Shown here piece by piece: positions 49,741-63,100 of a stretch of DNA of 64,000 bases (its first letter is position 1; every line of letters starts with the position of its first letter). Made by a program: the position numbers and the translations under genes. The stretch lies in the NCBI GenBank assembly GCA_011800805.1, contig MPNW01000469.1, forward strand, positions 180,717 through 244,716. The letters run 5' to 3'. The notes under the pieces are model-generated. The model was not told the origin of the DNA, did no database searches, and saw only the letters and a program-made list of their open reading frames with translations. This DNA comes from Hirudo medicinalis. Its lineage: Eukaryota > Annelida > Clitellata > Hirudinida > Hirudinidae.

Positions 49741-50529
49741 AATATGTATATATTAATATATATTACATGTTATTTACAAATATTGATGAATTAAGAAACT
49801 TGAAACAAGATTGTGGAAAGTTTAAATTAGTCATGAAAAACGTCCTACGCACCAGGAAATGACGTCAGTTGAGCAAGCAGAGCATTTTTAGTGCCACCAT
49901 GCAGCAAGTGCTGGCTTTCGAATTTTTCTTTTCTAATAACTGATGATGCCATGTTGTAATTTTATAACACGTTATTTTACGTGATTTAAACAAATAATGT
50001 CACTCTTAGACTGGGATTTATGTATAGAGCATTTAGTGAATTAGCAGGATAGTGAACTGGAAAAGCGTTTTAATGCATCATGTCCTGCAAACAAAACGAT
50101 GTGAATTGGTATAAATATTTTAAGTTTAAACCGGTATGATGTTGTAGGATAAGATTATTATCCTATTATAAATTTAATACGGCCAATGATTTGTGCTGTA
50201 TTTGATTTGTTTAGAATAAATTGATCCATTAATTATGATCAGTTAATTCATCAAAACTTTATACTAATCATTAAAACTCCATAGTTTCCAGAAATGTTAT
50301 ATCTAAATTTATTTAAAATGTGCGAAAATAATTAATCTCCATAAAATTCCAAAATGTTGCAAACGACCTTTCTCCAAAAGTGAAAGTAAATTTTACAAAG
50401 CTCATGGTGTTACTTTTCTTATCGAGCACTGTCACGGCAAAAATGTAAATTCACATGAACAAAGATTTACAATATAGGGAATGTCTATTTTTTTTTTATA
50501 AAATTGAATGAAAATTATTTCTTTCAGTT

Positions 50530-50955
50530 AAACCGAACCCTAGCGAACTCGAGATGATGGGTCAAAGTTATTTCAACCCAGCAGATGAGGAGCTTTCAAA
50601 TCCAGACGAAATCATAGGCGGAGAGGATAAGGACAACGATCATTACCATGGTCATCAGCAGCATCTACTGGCGCCTGCTCCTCATTTATCGTCATCATCA
50701 TCATCAGAAAGCGGTGTGAAGACAAAAACTTCACAAGAGTGTAAGACGATACCAGTAGTTGAAGGCCTAGATCTGACAATCAAGTTCAGGAAATTATGCT
50801 TCAACGTGTCACTTCAAGCGCCTGAGAAAACCTCTTCCATAGCGACAATTCTCCTGCCGAGGGCAGATGAGGTTACTGATAGGAAAGCGTTGCGGAGACG
50901 TCATTTTCATGTTTCCATCAGAAGGACGTCTCATCGTCATCGTAATAGTTCTTAA
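50530..50955 (+). CDS. Candidate coding exon, unrecognised
   Basis: After a good acceptor (tatttctttcag, ending at 50527) the sequence is open across 50554-50955. It starts with a Met-Met near an acidic, His/Ser-rich stretch and continues with PVVEGLDLTIKFRKLCFNVSL. That last piece is faintly like the start of the nucleotide-binding domain in ABCG half-transporters, but no Walker motif follows and no further exon is visible. The end of the frame (basic, RRRHFHVSIRRTSHRHRNSS) looks like non-coding read-through, so the true exon probably ends earlier. Function unknown. Confidence 0.35.
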   Translation, partial: KPNPSELEMMGQSYFNPADEELSNPDEIIGGEDKDNDHYHGHQQHLLAPAPHLSSSSSSESGVKTKTSQECKTIPVVEGLDLTIKFRKLCFNVSLQAPEKTSSIATILLPRADEVTDRKALRRRHFHVSIRRTSHRHRNSS

Positions 50956-53900
50956 TAATTTTATTATTCAAAGAACTTTTTTAAAATATTTTATTTATGT
51001 ATTTTTGCAATATCAAATAATATATCGATTTATCGTCTCATGTCAGAAGTCAATTTCAGTTGCAATCATTGACAAGATATACTTAATTCCAATGAAGAAT
51101 TATTACAATTTTTCGATTGAAAGAAATGGCAGCACAAACTCCCACTAAATATCTTCATGAAATGAACATCTTTCTGTTATCCATAAGCACCAAAAAAACA
51201 GACAAGTCATGTTAAAGTAAATGTATCTGTAAATAACTTTGCTCAACCATGAAACTAGTTTGAATTTCAATCTGAAATTAAGAATTCCTTTTAATCTCTT
51301 GGCGAATTTTTTTTTGAAGTTTAGTTGTTTGCATTAGTTCAGATATTTGTACACATCATCGAAGGTGAATTAAATCGCAAATTTATTCTCACCAATTAAT
51401 ACTGAAATTAAGATATTTATTAAATGTTTGTGGACAAATATAAGATTTAACTTTAAAAAATAATCTATCCTATTATTGATTTGAAATTCAGATGTATCTT
51501 ATATTTTTAATTTAATAAAAGGCAGAATTGTTCACAGAATAAGATAAGCTTCAGTTCATAAATTTTTAATTATCGTAAAAGTTCACATTTTGAAATCGAT
51601 TTCAAGAGAATAATAAGCCAATGCATGGTCTGTAAACGAAGTCCAGAGATTAGCCTGGGATGAAATAAAAAGGGGTAAAGCAAGTAATTATTAGATCTAA
51701 TTTTATCTTTTAATGAAATACCATTATTTTGTAACTTCACTATTTGTGACGAACTTCACTATTTAGTTACGATGATGAAGATGATTAAATTCTTCCTCAA
51801 TTTAAATTTGGTTTATGAATGGAAAAACAGTTTATTGAAGAACTGAAACTTAATTTTAATGACAACTTCAACAGATCGAAGAAATTGTTCCAAGAAATGT
51901 TTGACATTTCGTGCTTCGAATTGCTTAATCATGTGCTCAACGTAGTTGTCAATTCATTTCAAAAGTTGTTTTGCTTTTTATAAAAATGTCTTCCCTCAAA
52001 CATTCCTTTGGCAACTGTTGTTGCTCCAGGAAGTGGAGCAGCAAATGAGAGAGGCGTAAAGGTCTGGTAATTTGGCTTGAATTTGACAAACTTATGCCTA
52101 CCGCCTATTAAATGATTTAAAATCATCGAAGACTTATTCGTGGTGTTGATTTAACAAATGTGAAGTCATCCTTTGTGACTGCGAATTATTTTTATCAGTT
52201 TACATTGTGTCTTCGGTAGATTATTTTTGATATTTTTATTCCTTGTCCAACATTCTAATCTGATGAGCTTAAGAAAGTGTTGACATTTGCAATAGAAAAT
52301 TAATGCTAATTTCTAATCAACTCTTTAAAGGTAACCTCCTTGTTGCTCATGTTTAGTAGCATAGTCCATGTCAACTAGAACACAGTGGTTTCCATCACAA
52401 AAATGTTAATGAATAACCCATGCTTCTGATGCTTATTTTGTGGAAATTCGATCATTTAATCACAAGTACGGGCCTTGATTTGTTGAAGTTAATTAAAAAA
52501 AGTTTAAGTTATATGAAACTAGTCACGATTTCTTCGTAATTTTCCTAATGATGAACTGTTATCCGTTGAATTGAGCTCATAAGAACTTCATCCATTAATT
52601 TTAAAATTTATTTTAAATTTAAATTTTAATGTTTTATTTGAACATTTTCTAAAAAAAATATTAAAAAGAAATGATAGTGAATTTCAAATTTTGAAATAAT
52701 CCCACGAGAAGTTGGAGAAAGAATCTTCACCTTAAACACTAATTTTAGTTGGAATTATTTGGAAGTTTCTGAATAATTTCTGACACAAAACTAAGGCCAT
52801 GAGAAATATTTCTGCCAAAACGTTCCTGAATAAATATAAATACTATAGCTATAACCTGGCTCACTAATTAATTATTAATGCAGCTTTTTTGCTTTTTTGT
52901 ACAATAAACTCAATCTCAAGCATTAAAACTATTTTGCTAATTCACAAGGAAAAGCTTATATATTTTAAATTCATTTTGATAACTGATGCAGGTAAAGTGC
53001 TAACGAAAGCTGATTGTGTCAACACGACCCACAGTGGGGGTGTAATAAACGATTGGGCAAACAGCGCTGACATAATCTCTAAAAAATGATTAACGAAACT
53101 CTCTAAGTCGGAATAACCTTTTTTAAGTTTGTCAACCTCTCGAGAACTGACGTGACATTCCCATAATATTTCAAAAGGAAAAATTGAATTTGTAGCATCT
53201 TCTAGATGATTTAAGAAAATTCTTCACTGTTGAACAATAATCTTTTAACTCTTACTTTTCTTCATTTTTTTTTCTGTATTTCTTTGTGGCTTTAACTGTC
53301 CATGTGCAACCCTTCAATACCATAGCGCTAAAATATGTTTAATTTCTAATACAAACTTTTTCCTCAACTTTACTCATTTTAATATTGAATTTTGTGAATT
53401 TTATTATAACCTACACCTTTCCTCTATGCTTCTGTTAAAAAGTGGCAATGATGTTTGTACACGTACGACTTTTATCTTTTTAATTTATTTATTAAATTTC
53501 CGATTCTGAGAAGCAGTGAACAAGATAATCAAATATATTAGGAACAGATCAGAAATGACACTCAATGCAAACAAAATAAATTCACATCGTGCCAGAAGTC
53601 ACACCTACTTAACAAGAATTTAACTTTTTGAGCGCTTATTTTATTCTAAATGAAAAATAATATTGTAATACAATAATTACTCTCATTAAGAGTTCATCTG
53701 TATATTATTAGGATATCCATATTCTGGTATCTATATTAGGATGGAGTGACATATACATGAAAATAAATTTTCTTTAAATTTCGAAATATAATAGTGAAAA
53801 AAGTTGCCTTTTGGTCCTATAAACACTTAATAAAAATATTAATTTTGTTCTCCCCTAACGGACTTGAAGTTGGGGAAGTTTAGAATTACGCTCGTTTTTG

Positions 53901-54120
53901 TCAAAATTATATTTTTATATTAAATTTAAATAGTAAAACTAGTAATAGTATTTATTTTTAAATTAACACTTGAACAAATTGTAGTTTAAAATGAAAAGAA
54001 ATAATAAATTTAGAAAAAAATAAAAATAAAATCGAAAAGATTCACTTAACGAACTTCACACATCACTCCACTGACTGAGTATGACAAGGATAGTTTTCCA
54101 ACTTTGAAATCTTATTGTTT
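50956..54120. other. AT-rich 3 kb without a recognisable gene
   Basis: I see no frame with motifs, no repeat shared with elsewhere in the window and no RNA gene. A short open stretch after an acceptor-like site at 52992 (aactgatgcag) is not convincing. Confidence 0.35.
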
Positions 54121-55040
54121 TTAATCTTTCAGTTTATCATCAGATAGTCGGGACAGAATTGGCGGCTCTATCACCTTGCATTCTTGCCAGGGAATAATAT
54201 CAATGTAGTCTTTAGCATCAAAATTGAAATTCGGCAGCTGGAATATTCTGATGTCATTGGCTGATGCAGCTTCACTCCGTGTATTAAAGATGCGACGAAG
54301 TCCCAGTTCTGTGATTTCCACTCTTTCATCTGCTATTATTGCTAGAAGAACATTTTCTGGATGGCCGAAAAACCCCTTTCGCTGAATCACACCATCAACA
54401 ATATTTTTTAAACCATTCTCTAAATAACGAAAAAAAATGCATAGTGCGCCAAAGATGTTTTGCGCCATACTTGCATGACTAGTTGCATTTTATGGAAAAT
54501 CTCATAAGTGTATGTTTACTACATATTTGGCTTTACAGTGTTTTCAATTGTGGTGATGGATTTTCACTGCCAACAAAAGAAGTAAGCGAATCGCTGTAGT
54601 AAGCCACTTTGATAGGGCTATTTTACCTGAATCACGCTCAGACAAACTGGCAGAGCATTCACGACTACTAAGAACTCTGCAAATTTCTAACAAATATATT
54701 TGATCAGTACTTAGGTCCTTCACTGTGTCTTCAGTCATTGCAGGTAAATTGCATCAAGTTTTTTTTAAATGAATGATTGGTAAACTTTCACATGTTTCCA
54801 ATTGCATGCCGTAGGACCAGATGTTTTTCCATCTAAATGTAGAAAGAGATGTCGAAAATAACCCTCATTTTCTCAAAAATAATTAGGAAACATGCAGACA
54901 AACCACTCAGCTCAACTTTTTCTCGAGCAGTCTTGTTAGACCTCCTTTTCCATCAGTCGCCTCTCTCTTCTGACCTTGCTTCTGTCAATAATCTTTTAAA
55001 GATTGTCAGGTGGTATAACGCCAATATCCTGTAAAACTGC
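54121..55040 (-). pseudogene. Decayed ORF of a repetitive, unnamed protein family
   Basis: Three minus-strand pieces appear to belong together. 55040-54840 is a shifted, stop-bearing leader with PPDNL.KIIDRSKVRRE-like text. 54738-54544 reads DLSTDQIYLLEICRVLSSRECSASLSERDSGKIALSKWLTTAIRLL in broken form. 54468-54121 reads FGHPENVLLAIIADERVEITELGLRRI and, further on, FQLPNFNFDAKDYIDIIPW. I have seen closely similar unnamed proteins repeated in several invertebrate genomes, which suggests a mobile or virus-like origin, but I cannot name the family. Only the last frame is intact (115 residues). Confidence 0.45.
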
Positions 55041-56449
55041 AGATGCTAGAGCAGCAGCTGATCTGTCACGCCGATCAATGTCAAATGTATTATGCTTTTG
55101 TGTTAAAATTTTACAGAAACATAAACAACAATGAAATGTTGAAAAGTAAATTATAACTTAAATTCTTAAAAATTAAAAAATGTCGTGGAATAACTTAGAA
55201 GACTAATCACGGCTCTTAGAATGGAGGTTACTTTTAATCCTCTAAAAATTAATGTAATATGTTACAACGTCACCCTCTTTAGCAACTACTCTGTAAAATT
55301 TATTATAAACATGAATTATATAAACCTTCTTAAATTTTAGGAAATATTGCAAGTTGTTGTTTCTCAGTATATTTCATTAACATACACAAACTTCTCAAAT
55401 TTCTGCAAAATCTAGATCTACACCCTGCATGGATCAAGATATATTTCTATTTGAAAATGTCAGAGAACCTGTTAAAAGAACATATGTAAAATAATAATTA
55501 TTATTTATGTGACACCACAAACATAATGTAATATTTATTATGTAAAATTTAAAGTTATATTTTACTTTAAATAATTTTTATCACCAAACAGTGATTTAAT
55601 GCGTTGCTGGCTTGAAAAATTATGTTTCAAAACATTTGATTAATTTCCATTTTGTTTGCTTATGATCGCTGGGTGACGTATTTATAAATACTGGTCTCAA
55701 ACCTGTTTTAAACAAGGATCCTTCTTTAGGCTTTATTTTAATTTAACCTAGATTGCTTGTGAAAATGTTTTTTAAGCATTTAAGCATTCTAGTGTGGAAA
55801 AATTTCATCCTTTTCAGACGCGATTTGGTAGTTTTCACAAACGTTGATTTCGTTATCATATAACTAAACAATCAATTTAAAATGTCAACAGATTAAGTTG
55901 TTTGTTATTGCGATGATTCCGGTTTTGACAGTGAAGATTTTCACTTATTTTCTTAGTTTCTATGGGAAATCCTTCTCAATACTACCATCATGTAACTTTT
56001 GTTCTGGCTATTTCAAACCAATACTTCTAATCTCATATCGAACTGTTACGTAAAATGTATTTTATTAAATATGCTTGAAATAGGTAGCTATGCAGACAAT
56101 CCACTGTTTTCGTCTGGTGTGCTAACATTTGCAAGAGAATTAGTCTGCCATGAGTCATTGCATTGTGATTCCGAGTTGACTGAGCCGGACGGTATGACAG
56201 GAACCATAGGCCATAAAATTCGACAGCTTTTTATTTCTGGGAAGTGAGGCTTGTTTCTGATTCATAAATCTGATTAGACGAAAAAAAAGCCTCACTTTAA
56301 GCCATTCTTACGTGTTCTTTTCTCTTATGACAATGCAAGCCAGATTCTGAACACAATGCAGGAGCATAACCACATGAACCAATTTGCACTTATTAACTTT
56401 GAAAGGACATGTAATAAACGTGCAAGCAAGAGTAAAATAATAATAAACT
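55041..56449. other. No gene recognised
   Basis: AT-rich. 56090-56247 is a short open stretch after an AG (ending TGA at 56247) without a recognisable motif. Nothing else stands out. Confidence 0.3.
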
Positions 56450-56490
56450 AAATAATAATAATAATAACAATAATGATGATGATGATGATG

Positions 56491-56569
<79 letters not shown>

Positions 56570-56572
56570 TAA
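56450..56572. repeat. Long compound (TAA/TGA)n microsatellite
   Basis: TAA units flank a block of five TGA units, followed by more than 25 TAA units, ending about 110 bp from the donor of the TCF/LEF exon, in its intron. Confidence 0.95.
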
Positions 56573-56683
56573 CAAATCATCAGACCTTATCAATCAACAA
56601 CATGCAAGCCAATTAACAATTCACAACGGCATCAATATTAACAACGTTATGGACAATCTACGAGCTCAGCTTTGGCCAATCAC

Positions 56684-57074
56684 CTTTCTGCCGAGGATCT
56701 GATTGATGGCCGAGGACTCCTTGAGCGTGCACTCATCGATGACCTTCTGCCTCATCTCCTTCATGAACAGCATGAAGGCATTCAAGGGCTTCTTTATGTG
56801 GGGCACTTTGTTTGTCGACGACGACGACGACGACGAGGAAGTCAACAAGGGCGACCTCGAGCTGCCTCTCGGGGAGGTCACGAACTCTGACCTCTGAGGT
56901 AGAGAGACCTGGGCGTGCGACTGGAGATGGAGGATGTCGGGGTGGTGATGATGGTGGCGGAGTTGAGGGTTGAACGAGAATGGGTGGTGCAGGCCGGAAT
57001 GGATGCCGTTCTTGGTGTTGCCTAAGTTACTGCTCGTGCTGCTGGCAGTGGACTTTGAGGGATCCAGCTTTTTG
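56684..57074 (-). CDS. TCF7L: TCF/LEF transcription factor, one internal exon with half the HMG box
   Basis: The exon runs from an acceptor (cgaatctag) at 57075-57076 to a donor (AAAG|GTGATT) after 56684; 391 nt, phase-consistent. It begins [13 protein letters not shown], continues through a His/Pro-rich and Ser-rich linker, and ends with [20 protein letters not shown] and [20 protein letters not shown], the first half of the HMG box. The box is broken exactly where TCF/LEF genes have an intron, before the WHALSREEQ half. [11 protein letters not shown]...[16 protein letters not shown] is diagnostic for TCF/LEF rather than SOX. It is the nuclear partner of beta-catenin in Wnt signalling. I could not find the catenin-binding exon upstream or the second HMG half downstream in this window, so the introns must be long or the exons missed. 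Confidence 0.93.
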
Positions 57075-57123
57075 CTAGATTCGTTTCAATAAGTTGTTTG
57101 ATTATGATTGATTTCCTCGTCTT

Positions 57124-57190
57124 AAACAATAACAACGACAACAACAACAACAACAACAACAATAATAATAATAGCAATTAATAATAATAT
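57124..57190. repeat. (CAA/AAT)n microsatellite
   Basis: About ten CAA units grading into AAT units, in the intron upstream of the TCF/LEF exon. Confidence 0.9.
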
Positions 57191-58286
57191 TGGAACATAA
57201 TAAAATGGGAACATGAATTTGTCAGTCACCAAGTGATAAAGGCATGGGTTGATTGTGATCAATCNCGACCCTCGGAAATTCAAAAATTCATCAAAAAATT
57301 TATAACAAATAGAGTATCTAATGTAATACATGTAAGAAAAACAAATTGTATACGTTGAAAGTATATATATATGATATATGGCATATGAAAAATAATTTTT
57401 AAAGTTAAGTACTAAGATCCAAAAAATACTCAATAAAAAGAAAAGCAAAGATACCGAAATATAATCAACCAGAAATCATCGGCTTACTATTTTAGGTAAG
57501 TCTGGGTAATTGTTTGAGCAATTAATCGCAATTAATGTATTGTTACTTTCTTCAGATGGAAGAAGGTTGCACGAGAAACGACATCATTCCTCAATAATAT
57601 AAATAAACTTGATCTGGAACGAATTTTAGGCAAATTTACGACTTTCATTCGAAGAATGTTTTATGGAATCAACCATGAAAAATGTCAGAAATATTTCCTT
57701 TCATTAGTGTCATGGAGTTTTGAACAGCTGCTTCTAAAAAACATTTTTGTACATAATTTCATATGGATAACTATTCGAAAACCATTAAGCACTTAACTCC
57801 TAGCACGTTCAATAGTTAACATCCCATCACTCCCTATTCTCCTTCAGATCATTAAAAATTTAATTCCTTTGTTCTTCAGTGGTGAACATCAGCTCGGTTG
57901 GTTTTTTGCTAATGGCTATCCTGTGTCATCAATAATAGCTTATATCCCAATAAGTTTCTTGAGAAACTTTCTCAAATAAAAAAAAATTAATCAGTAAAAA
58001 AAAATATATAATTCTCTCCTCATCTTTTCCTTTTATTTCATCAAAAAAAATAACGTATAGCACTTATTACTAATTTTACGCACTACAAACATCGTCACTT
58101 AGGCAAAATCTTAAAATATCCTTAAAGCTGTTTGGTAAGACACTTTTGACACTTGAGCTCATCAGTCGAAAAAAACACTTTTCAGAATCTCTTTTTTTTG
58201 TGGATTCAACTTTGTAAACCCTAACTTTGAACCAACTGGTCAATCATAATCTTCAATCATATGCGGTTCTTCGATGACCAGACATG
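57191..58286. other. Probable TCF/LEF intron, nothing recognised; one N at 57265
   Basis: AT-rich with no motif. A single ambiguous base at 57265 ('aatcncgacc') may mark a gap or a base-call problem. Confidence 0.35.
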
Positions 58287-59795
58287 GGACCAAGTACTGA
58301 GACCAAACTAAGTACAAGTACCGATGAGTTATGAACAAATACTTGCACAATTACTTCACTAATTCATTTCTGATCCATTGCCCAGATCGCATAAAGTGAT
58401 TGTTTATTGTTAAAATTTATTTGTCTCAGGTAAAATGAATTTATTTAAAAAGAATGTATTATTATTATTATTAATAAATGTTTTTATTATTACCATATAT
58501 TAAATAGCCTTAAGTACAGTATAATGTAAAGTATATGTCTTAAGCAAAATGACAAAGTTATGCCTCTGCACTCAGAGGACAGACAAGTTGCGACAATGTT
58601 TGGTATCAAGTTTATTTATTCAAAATATAGACACTTGAAAAATAACGTTTGAATTACACTTTAGCAATAGTAGGGAAGCCAAGGTTCTTGAGTTAATTTT
58701 AGACCTACGGGGTCTCCTAATGACTCCTCCATGACCAGGACCGCCGAGAGAAAGAGGGGGGGCAAGGGGGAAAGTGCCCAGAGGCCCCGAAATTTTTAGG
58801 GTATCACAATATTATAATATTACAATCCTAACCTTTTTTATGCTTTTCCATTACAAAATTGGCATAACGTAGGGTTCCGCTCTGCCTGGGGACTCAAATT
58901 ATATGTCGGCGGCCCTGTCCATGACTAAATATTCTTTCCACTGGGGTACTTGAAGCTGTAACACTAAAAGCTCCTAACGCAAGCCCATACAATTTATTCA
59001 GGTTATTTTGGTAACGTTGTGAGAATGTGAAACAATCAGTCTTCATCGTCATTACGATTCATTTGCAAATATTGGGTGACCTTATTTATCGCATAACCTG
59101 ATGATTTGATTGATTCAAATTATAGTGGCCAAAAAGTTTAGACATGCTGTCCAACTTTTTATTCATTGGAATTTATTCAAATTTTAAAATCACGCCACTT
59201 TAGCACATACAAAACATCTTGTTAAATTGGGACTTCCTAAAATAATTAAAACTTGTAAAATGCATAAAAATTTGTTTTGGGTCATCCAAAATAGATAAGA
59301 AGGGGTTTCATATGAGCTATGACATTTAGAAGATACAAATAAACTCCAAAGAAGGCGTCTATGTTATATGAACATGATATATTAATTTTATCAATGTATC
59401 AAAAAATGTTTCCAAATATAGGAAAAACGGAAATATATTTTCTTTTTGAATAACTTTTTGTTAAAAAAATAAATTTCTGAAGTTATTATCGACTTTTGTC
59501 TTTCACTTTCTCTTTTATTTTTCTCCGAAAAGCACGTTTTTTGAATTTTTATATTTATTGTGGAAATAATATTTCATCAAATTCAATAGATAATAATTTT
59601 ATTGGGCATCCAATAAATTTTATTAAACAAATATGTAATATTAAATAATTATTTAAACAAATTATTTAATAATTTTATTAAACATCCCGTGAAACTTTAA
59701 ACAAAGGGACTATGTAGAACATGCGCATTATTTAGTGTTTCAGAGTCTAGTGTTTCCAAGCTCAAGTACTCAAGGTCCAAGTACGAGTCGCTTTG
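58287..59795 (-). mobile_element. Remnant bounded by TACTTG-type hAT ends
   Basis: 58290-58340 and 59758-59795 both carry 'caagtac' clusters, including 'caaggtccaagtac', the reverse complement of the arrays at 7.34 and 8.86 kb. The 1.4 kb between is AT-rich, non-coding and interrupted by a MITE at 58736-58917. The two arrays are in the same orientation, so this may be two fragments rather than one element. Confidence 0.4.
58736..58917. mobile_element. hAT-type MITE, 182 bp, perfect 8-bp duplication
   Basis: Left end CAGGACCGCCGAGAG, right end (reverse complement) CAGGGCCGCCGACATA: 12 of the first 13 bases agree. Both flanks carry TCCATGAC (58728-58735 and 58918-58925). CAG...CTG ends plus an 8-bp duplication are the hallmark of the hAT superfamily. 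No coding capacity. The GC-rich left interior has G runs. The intact duplication suggests a fairly recent insertion. Confidence 0.9.
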
Positions 59796-60170
59796 TGATT
59801 TACTGATTTTAATCATTATTTATTTTGCCAATCACAAATAAGGTTATAACTACAATAATGCTTTCTCCTATGTTTCTTAAGCAAAATTGAAAAATTTCAC
59901 TCTGCTTTTTTTTAATCAGAATGCCGGCCACGGGTTGGTTGGCACTGTATGCATTATGAAACACATAGTAATTTAAGGGTCTGCTAAACCCCCTTGAGTA
60001 CAGTAGCCGTTACTTTTTTACTTAATCTCATATTCTTGCTCAACTATTCAACCTGTGGGTGAACAATAATTCACCTTTAATAAAATTATGTAGCTAATTA
60101 AATAGCTAATTTCATGCAAACAAGTTATTACATAGTTATTAGACATTTTAAACAACTTACATCAACGCAG
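59796..60170. other. Upstream of the unrecognised gene, no exon recognised
   Basis: No open frame that joins in phase to the exon at 60171 could be found, so earlier exons of that gene probably lie farther left or are very short. Confidence 0.3.
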
Positions 60171-63100
60171 GTAATCTGAAATTAAAAAACCTGTTGAATA
60201 ATACAATGCTCGACAAATTGGGCTTTGATCAGGAAACCATGGTCGATGTTGGAAAGGTATGTTTATATTGCAATGCTGACTAATCGAATTGCTTTGAGTA
60301 GAAGATTTTTCTTCACCTAAATATTGATCGTAGAAGCAGACAGGGAAACACGTTGAAGTTGTGGTGAATTGGTAGCTAACAACTTACTTACTGAGCAGGT
60401 TAAAGAAGGTTTGAAAGAAGATTCATGTCATGTTTAAACTAGAAATTTCTACTGTGCTGATCTCAGGGCAGCAACTGAGGACAGACACATTTTGCCCGGG
60501 AGATTTTTTTTTGTAGACGTGACTTTTTCTCTAAAATTTTAGACTCCAAACGAAACTTTTTATCAGTTCAATTAGTTATACTTTGTGGAGTTACAAAAAT
60601 ATTAAATATTTTTTCGATAGATCTCCAACAAATAATTAATATTGTCAGCGCCACCTTACCATATTGGCTCGCATCAGCTGGAGACCGTCGGTCATGGAAG
60701 AGATTTCGGTGAACTAGGAATGATAAACGGTATAAAATTTAGAAATAAGTTCCAACATCTCCAAGAGAAACAATCTGAGAAACAAAGACAATGTCACCAA
60801 TGACCTTTCTAGCTCTTACTATAATACATTTGCTGCATGCCCACTGATTAGCCATTCTCTCTGTACTTTCTGGTTTGTCTTGGTGCAAACTGTATCTTCA
60901 TTGCACTGATATTCATTCTGTTTATTATAGATCTGCTCTCCAACTTTAACTAACAAGTCCAGCCATACCTTTCGGAAACATTGATATTCTCTATTTCTTG
61001 TTCATTAAGGTTGCTGATAAGCACTTGATAAGGCATGGGAGCTGGTTTTATGTTTCCTCCGTTGTTTGAAGAATTCTCAGACACAGCTATGTTTTTTTGT
61101 TTCATATAGAGTTAAAAAAACACTTCACTTAAATAATATCAGCAGTTGCTCATCTACTGTATTCATTCTGTCTCACGAAACTCGGTCTCTTTAGAAGAAG
61201 GCAGACTTATATGTGATAAGTTACTTACATGTGACTTATATGGTACTCTTGGGAAAAGATTGGTCCCAAAAGGATTTCTGATGGGGGATCCATAAAGACA
61301 TTATTGGAAATAATACACATGATCTTGTCACAAATCTTGAGTATTTCTATGGAAGGGACGGAGAAGGCAAATGGCCAGGCGGGACCCATGTGAACAGCTC
61401 TGAAATAAATACGATTTTCCTAATCTTAAAATATTGTTCTACAAACAGTCCTTGGGGTTTCCCCAGGCCATTTGAAAATAAATTAAATTATAGATTTTCT
61501 GCAAAATGTTCTTGCTTTTGTAGTTTGTTGCTGCAGCAAGACAATTCTATGGCAATGCAGTTACTGATAATGATATTTACGAAACAGTTATATTTCGTCA
61601 TCTTTGTGGTGGTGCAGCCGCTTCATTTATAGAGCCTTCGCAACATACCAAGTCGATATGTAACGATGAGAACCAATTTCCTGATCTGTTCAGAGAGGCA
61701 GTTCAAGCGATAAGTTATTCGAATTTCTTCAACGAAGTAAATAAGTTTTTGATTTTACTTTACCTCGTATTTGCGATGAAACGTATTATTTTTTTCTAGA
61801 TAAATTCGTGTCGTACCAGCGTAATTTCAGTAGAACTTACTAATATTAATGCTACTCTCCCCAAAGATGTGAGTTGTTATATGCGTTTGACTTGATGACA
61901 TTTTTCAGCTTCATACTAGATTAAATAATTCAAAAATACTGTCGTTTTTAAAACCGAGTTTATTTACAAAAGCCGAACTCAAAACGAAGGAGAGCGGAAG
62001 ACCCGCCCAGGACTAGGGAATATCATAGACAACATAATCGAACATATAAGACGTCTCCCTCCCAAGCGTTGAGTCAAGACCGTATCGGCTAGGGGGGCTT
62101 GATGGCACCTCTGGAGGTCGCTGGGCAGCTCTCTTCTCCATCAAGGTCTGGTTGCTGAAGGAATGTTTGCCTGAAGGACTGTTGGAGCTTTCCACTGATT
62201 TAATGTGCCTGCAGGTTCCTCAATGCCCTTGTTTTCTGTCTAGCTAGTGTTTTCGTCGTAGTCTTCATCCATGAGCGAGGAGAATTTATTCGTAACATTC
62301 AATCTCTTTTTGGGACTCTCTTCCAATTTCGGCATGTCCTTGTGCGATGTCGGGACTTGTCTATCCCTCTCTCCCTCTGCTTCGGGTTGAGGCTCACCAC
62401 CAAGGTGACTGATTCATCCCTTCTGTTGTACGGTCTTCTCTGGCCCTATCCACCTTTGCCACTCTTAGCGTAACCGATGGAAACTGCCATCCTCCTGACC
62501 TGCTTGTCTGGGGATTCAGGTCTCTGCTTTTTCTCCCATTCTTTTGCCCTAGTTTCCAAGATGTTCCCCTTGGGTGGTTTTTGCCTCTCGTTCTTGGGGA
62601 CCATCGAAGGCAGCTCGGGTGTTTCGGCAAGAGAAACTTTCTGCGGGAAAAAGCGAACTCGATGATTGCTTCAGAATGATCTCTGCTCGTCGGCAAGACG
62701 TTGCCACTGGATGCGTCCTGGGTTGCTTCGACTTCTGACCTTTTAACCTCCCTCTGGGCTGAAACAGGTGCAGTCTGCTGATTATTCGTTCTAACTTCCC
62801 AGTTGTTCACCTTAGGGGCGGGAAAAACTTTGGCAACAATCTGTGTATGAGCAGAGGATTATTGAGGTTCTCCGGACCCTTTGCCTCTTCGGTATTTGAT
62901 TCTCTCTTCTCATTGTCTGAGGCTCATGCTTCTCGACCTTATCATCAGCCTTCTTCTGGATGGTATTATCTTATGACTGACTTGTTCTCCTATCATCCTC
63001 AGAACTCTTTAAGACATGCAACTTCTTCAGCTTCTCTTCAATCTCTCTCACTATAGCTGGTGTCGGTCGGCTTTGCATAGCCGAAGATGGAGGAAGCGGC

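Larger units (their letters stand above)
48206..50520. other. No gene recognised; contains two microsatellites
   Basis: AT-rich sequence. 49433-49513 and 49717-49740 are simple repeats. 48470-48620 is slightly richer in GC without a recognised motif. Confidence 0.35.

Noticed and set aside
56308..56593. Poly-Leu or poly-Tyr minus-strand ORFs
   Set aside because: Translations of the TAA/TGA microsatellite; no coding meaning.
62394..62810. 138-residue basic minus-strand ORF as a host protein
   Set aside because: It lies between two 114-bp LTRs in the same orientation as the gag-like start, so it belongs to the retrotransposon.
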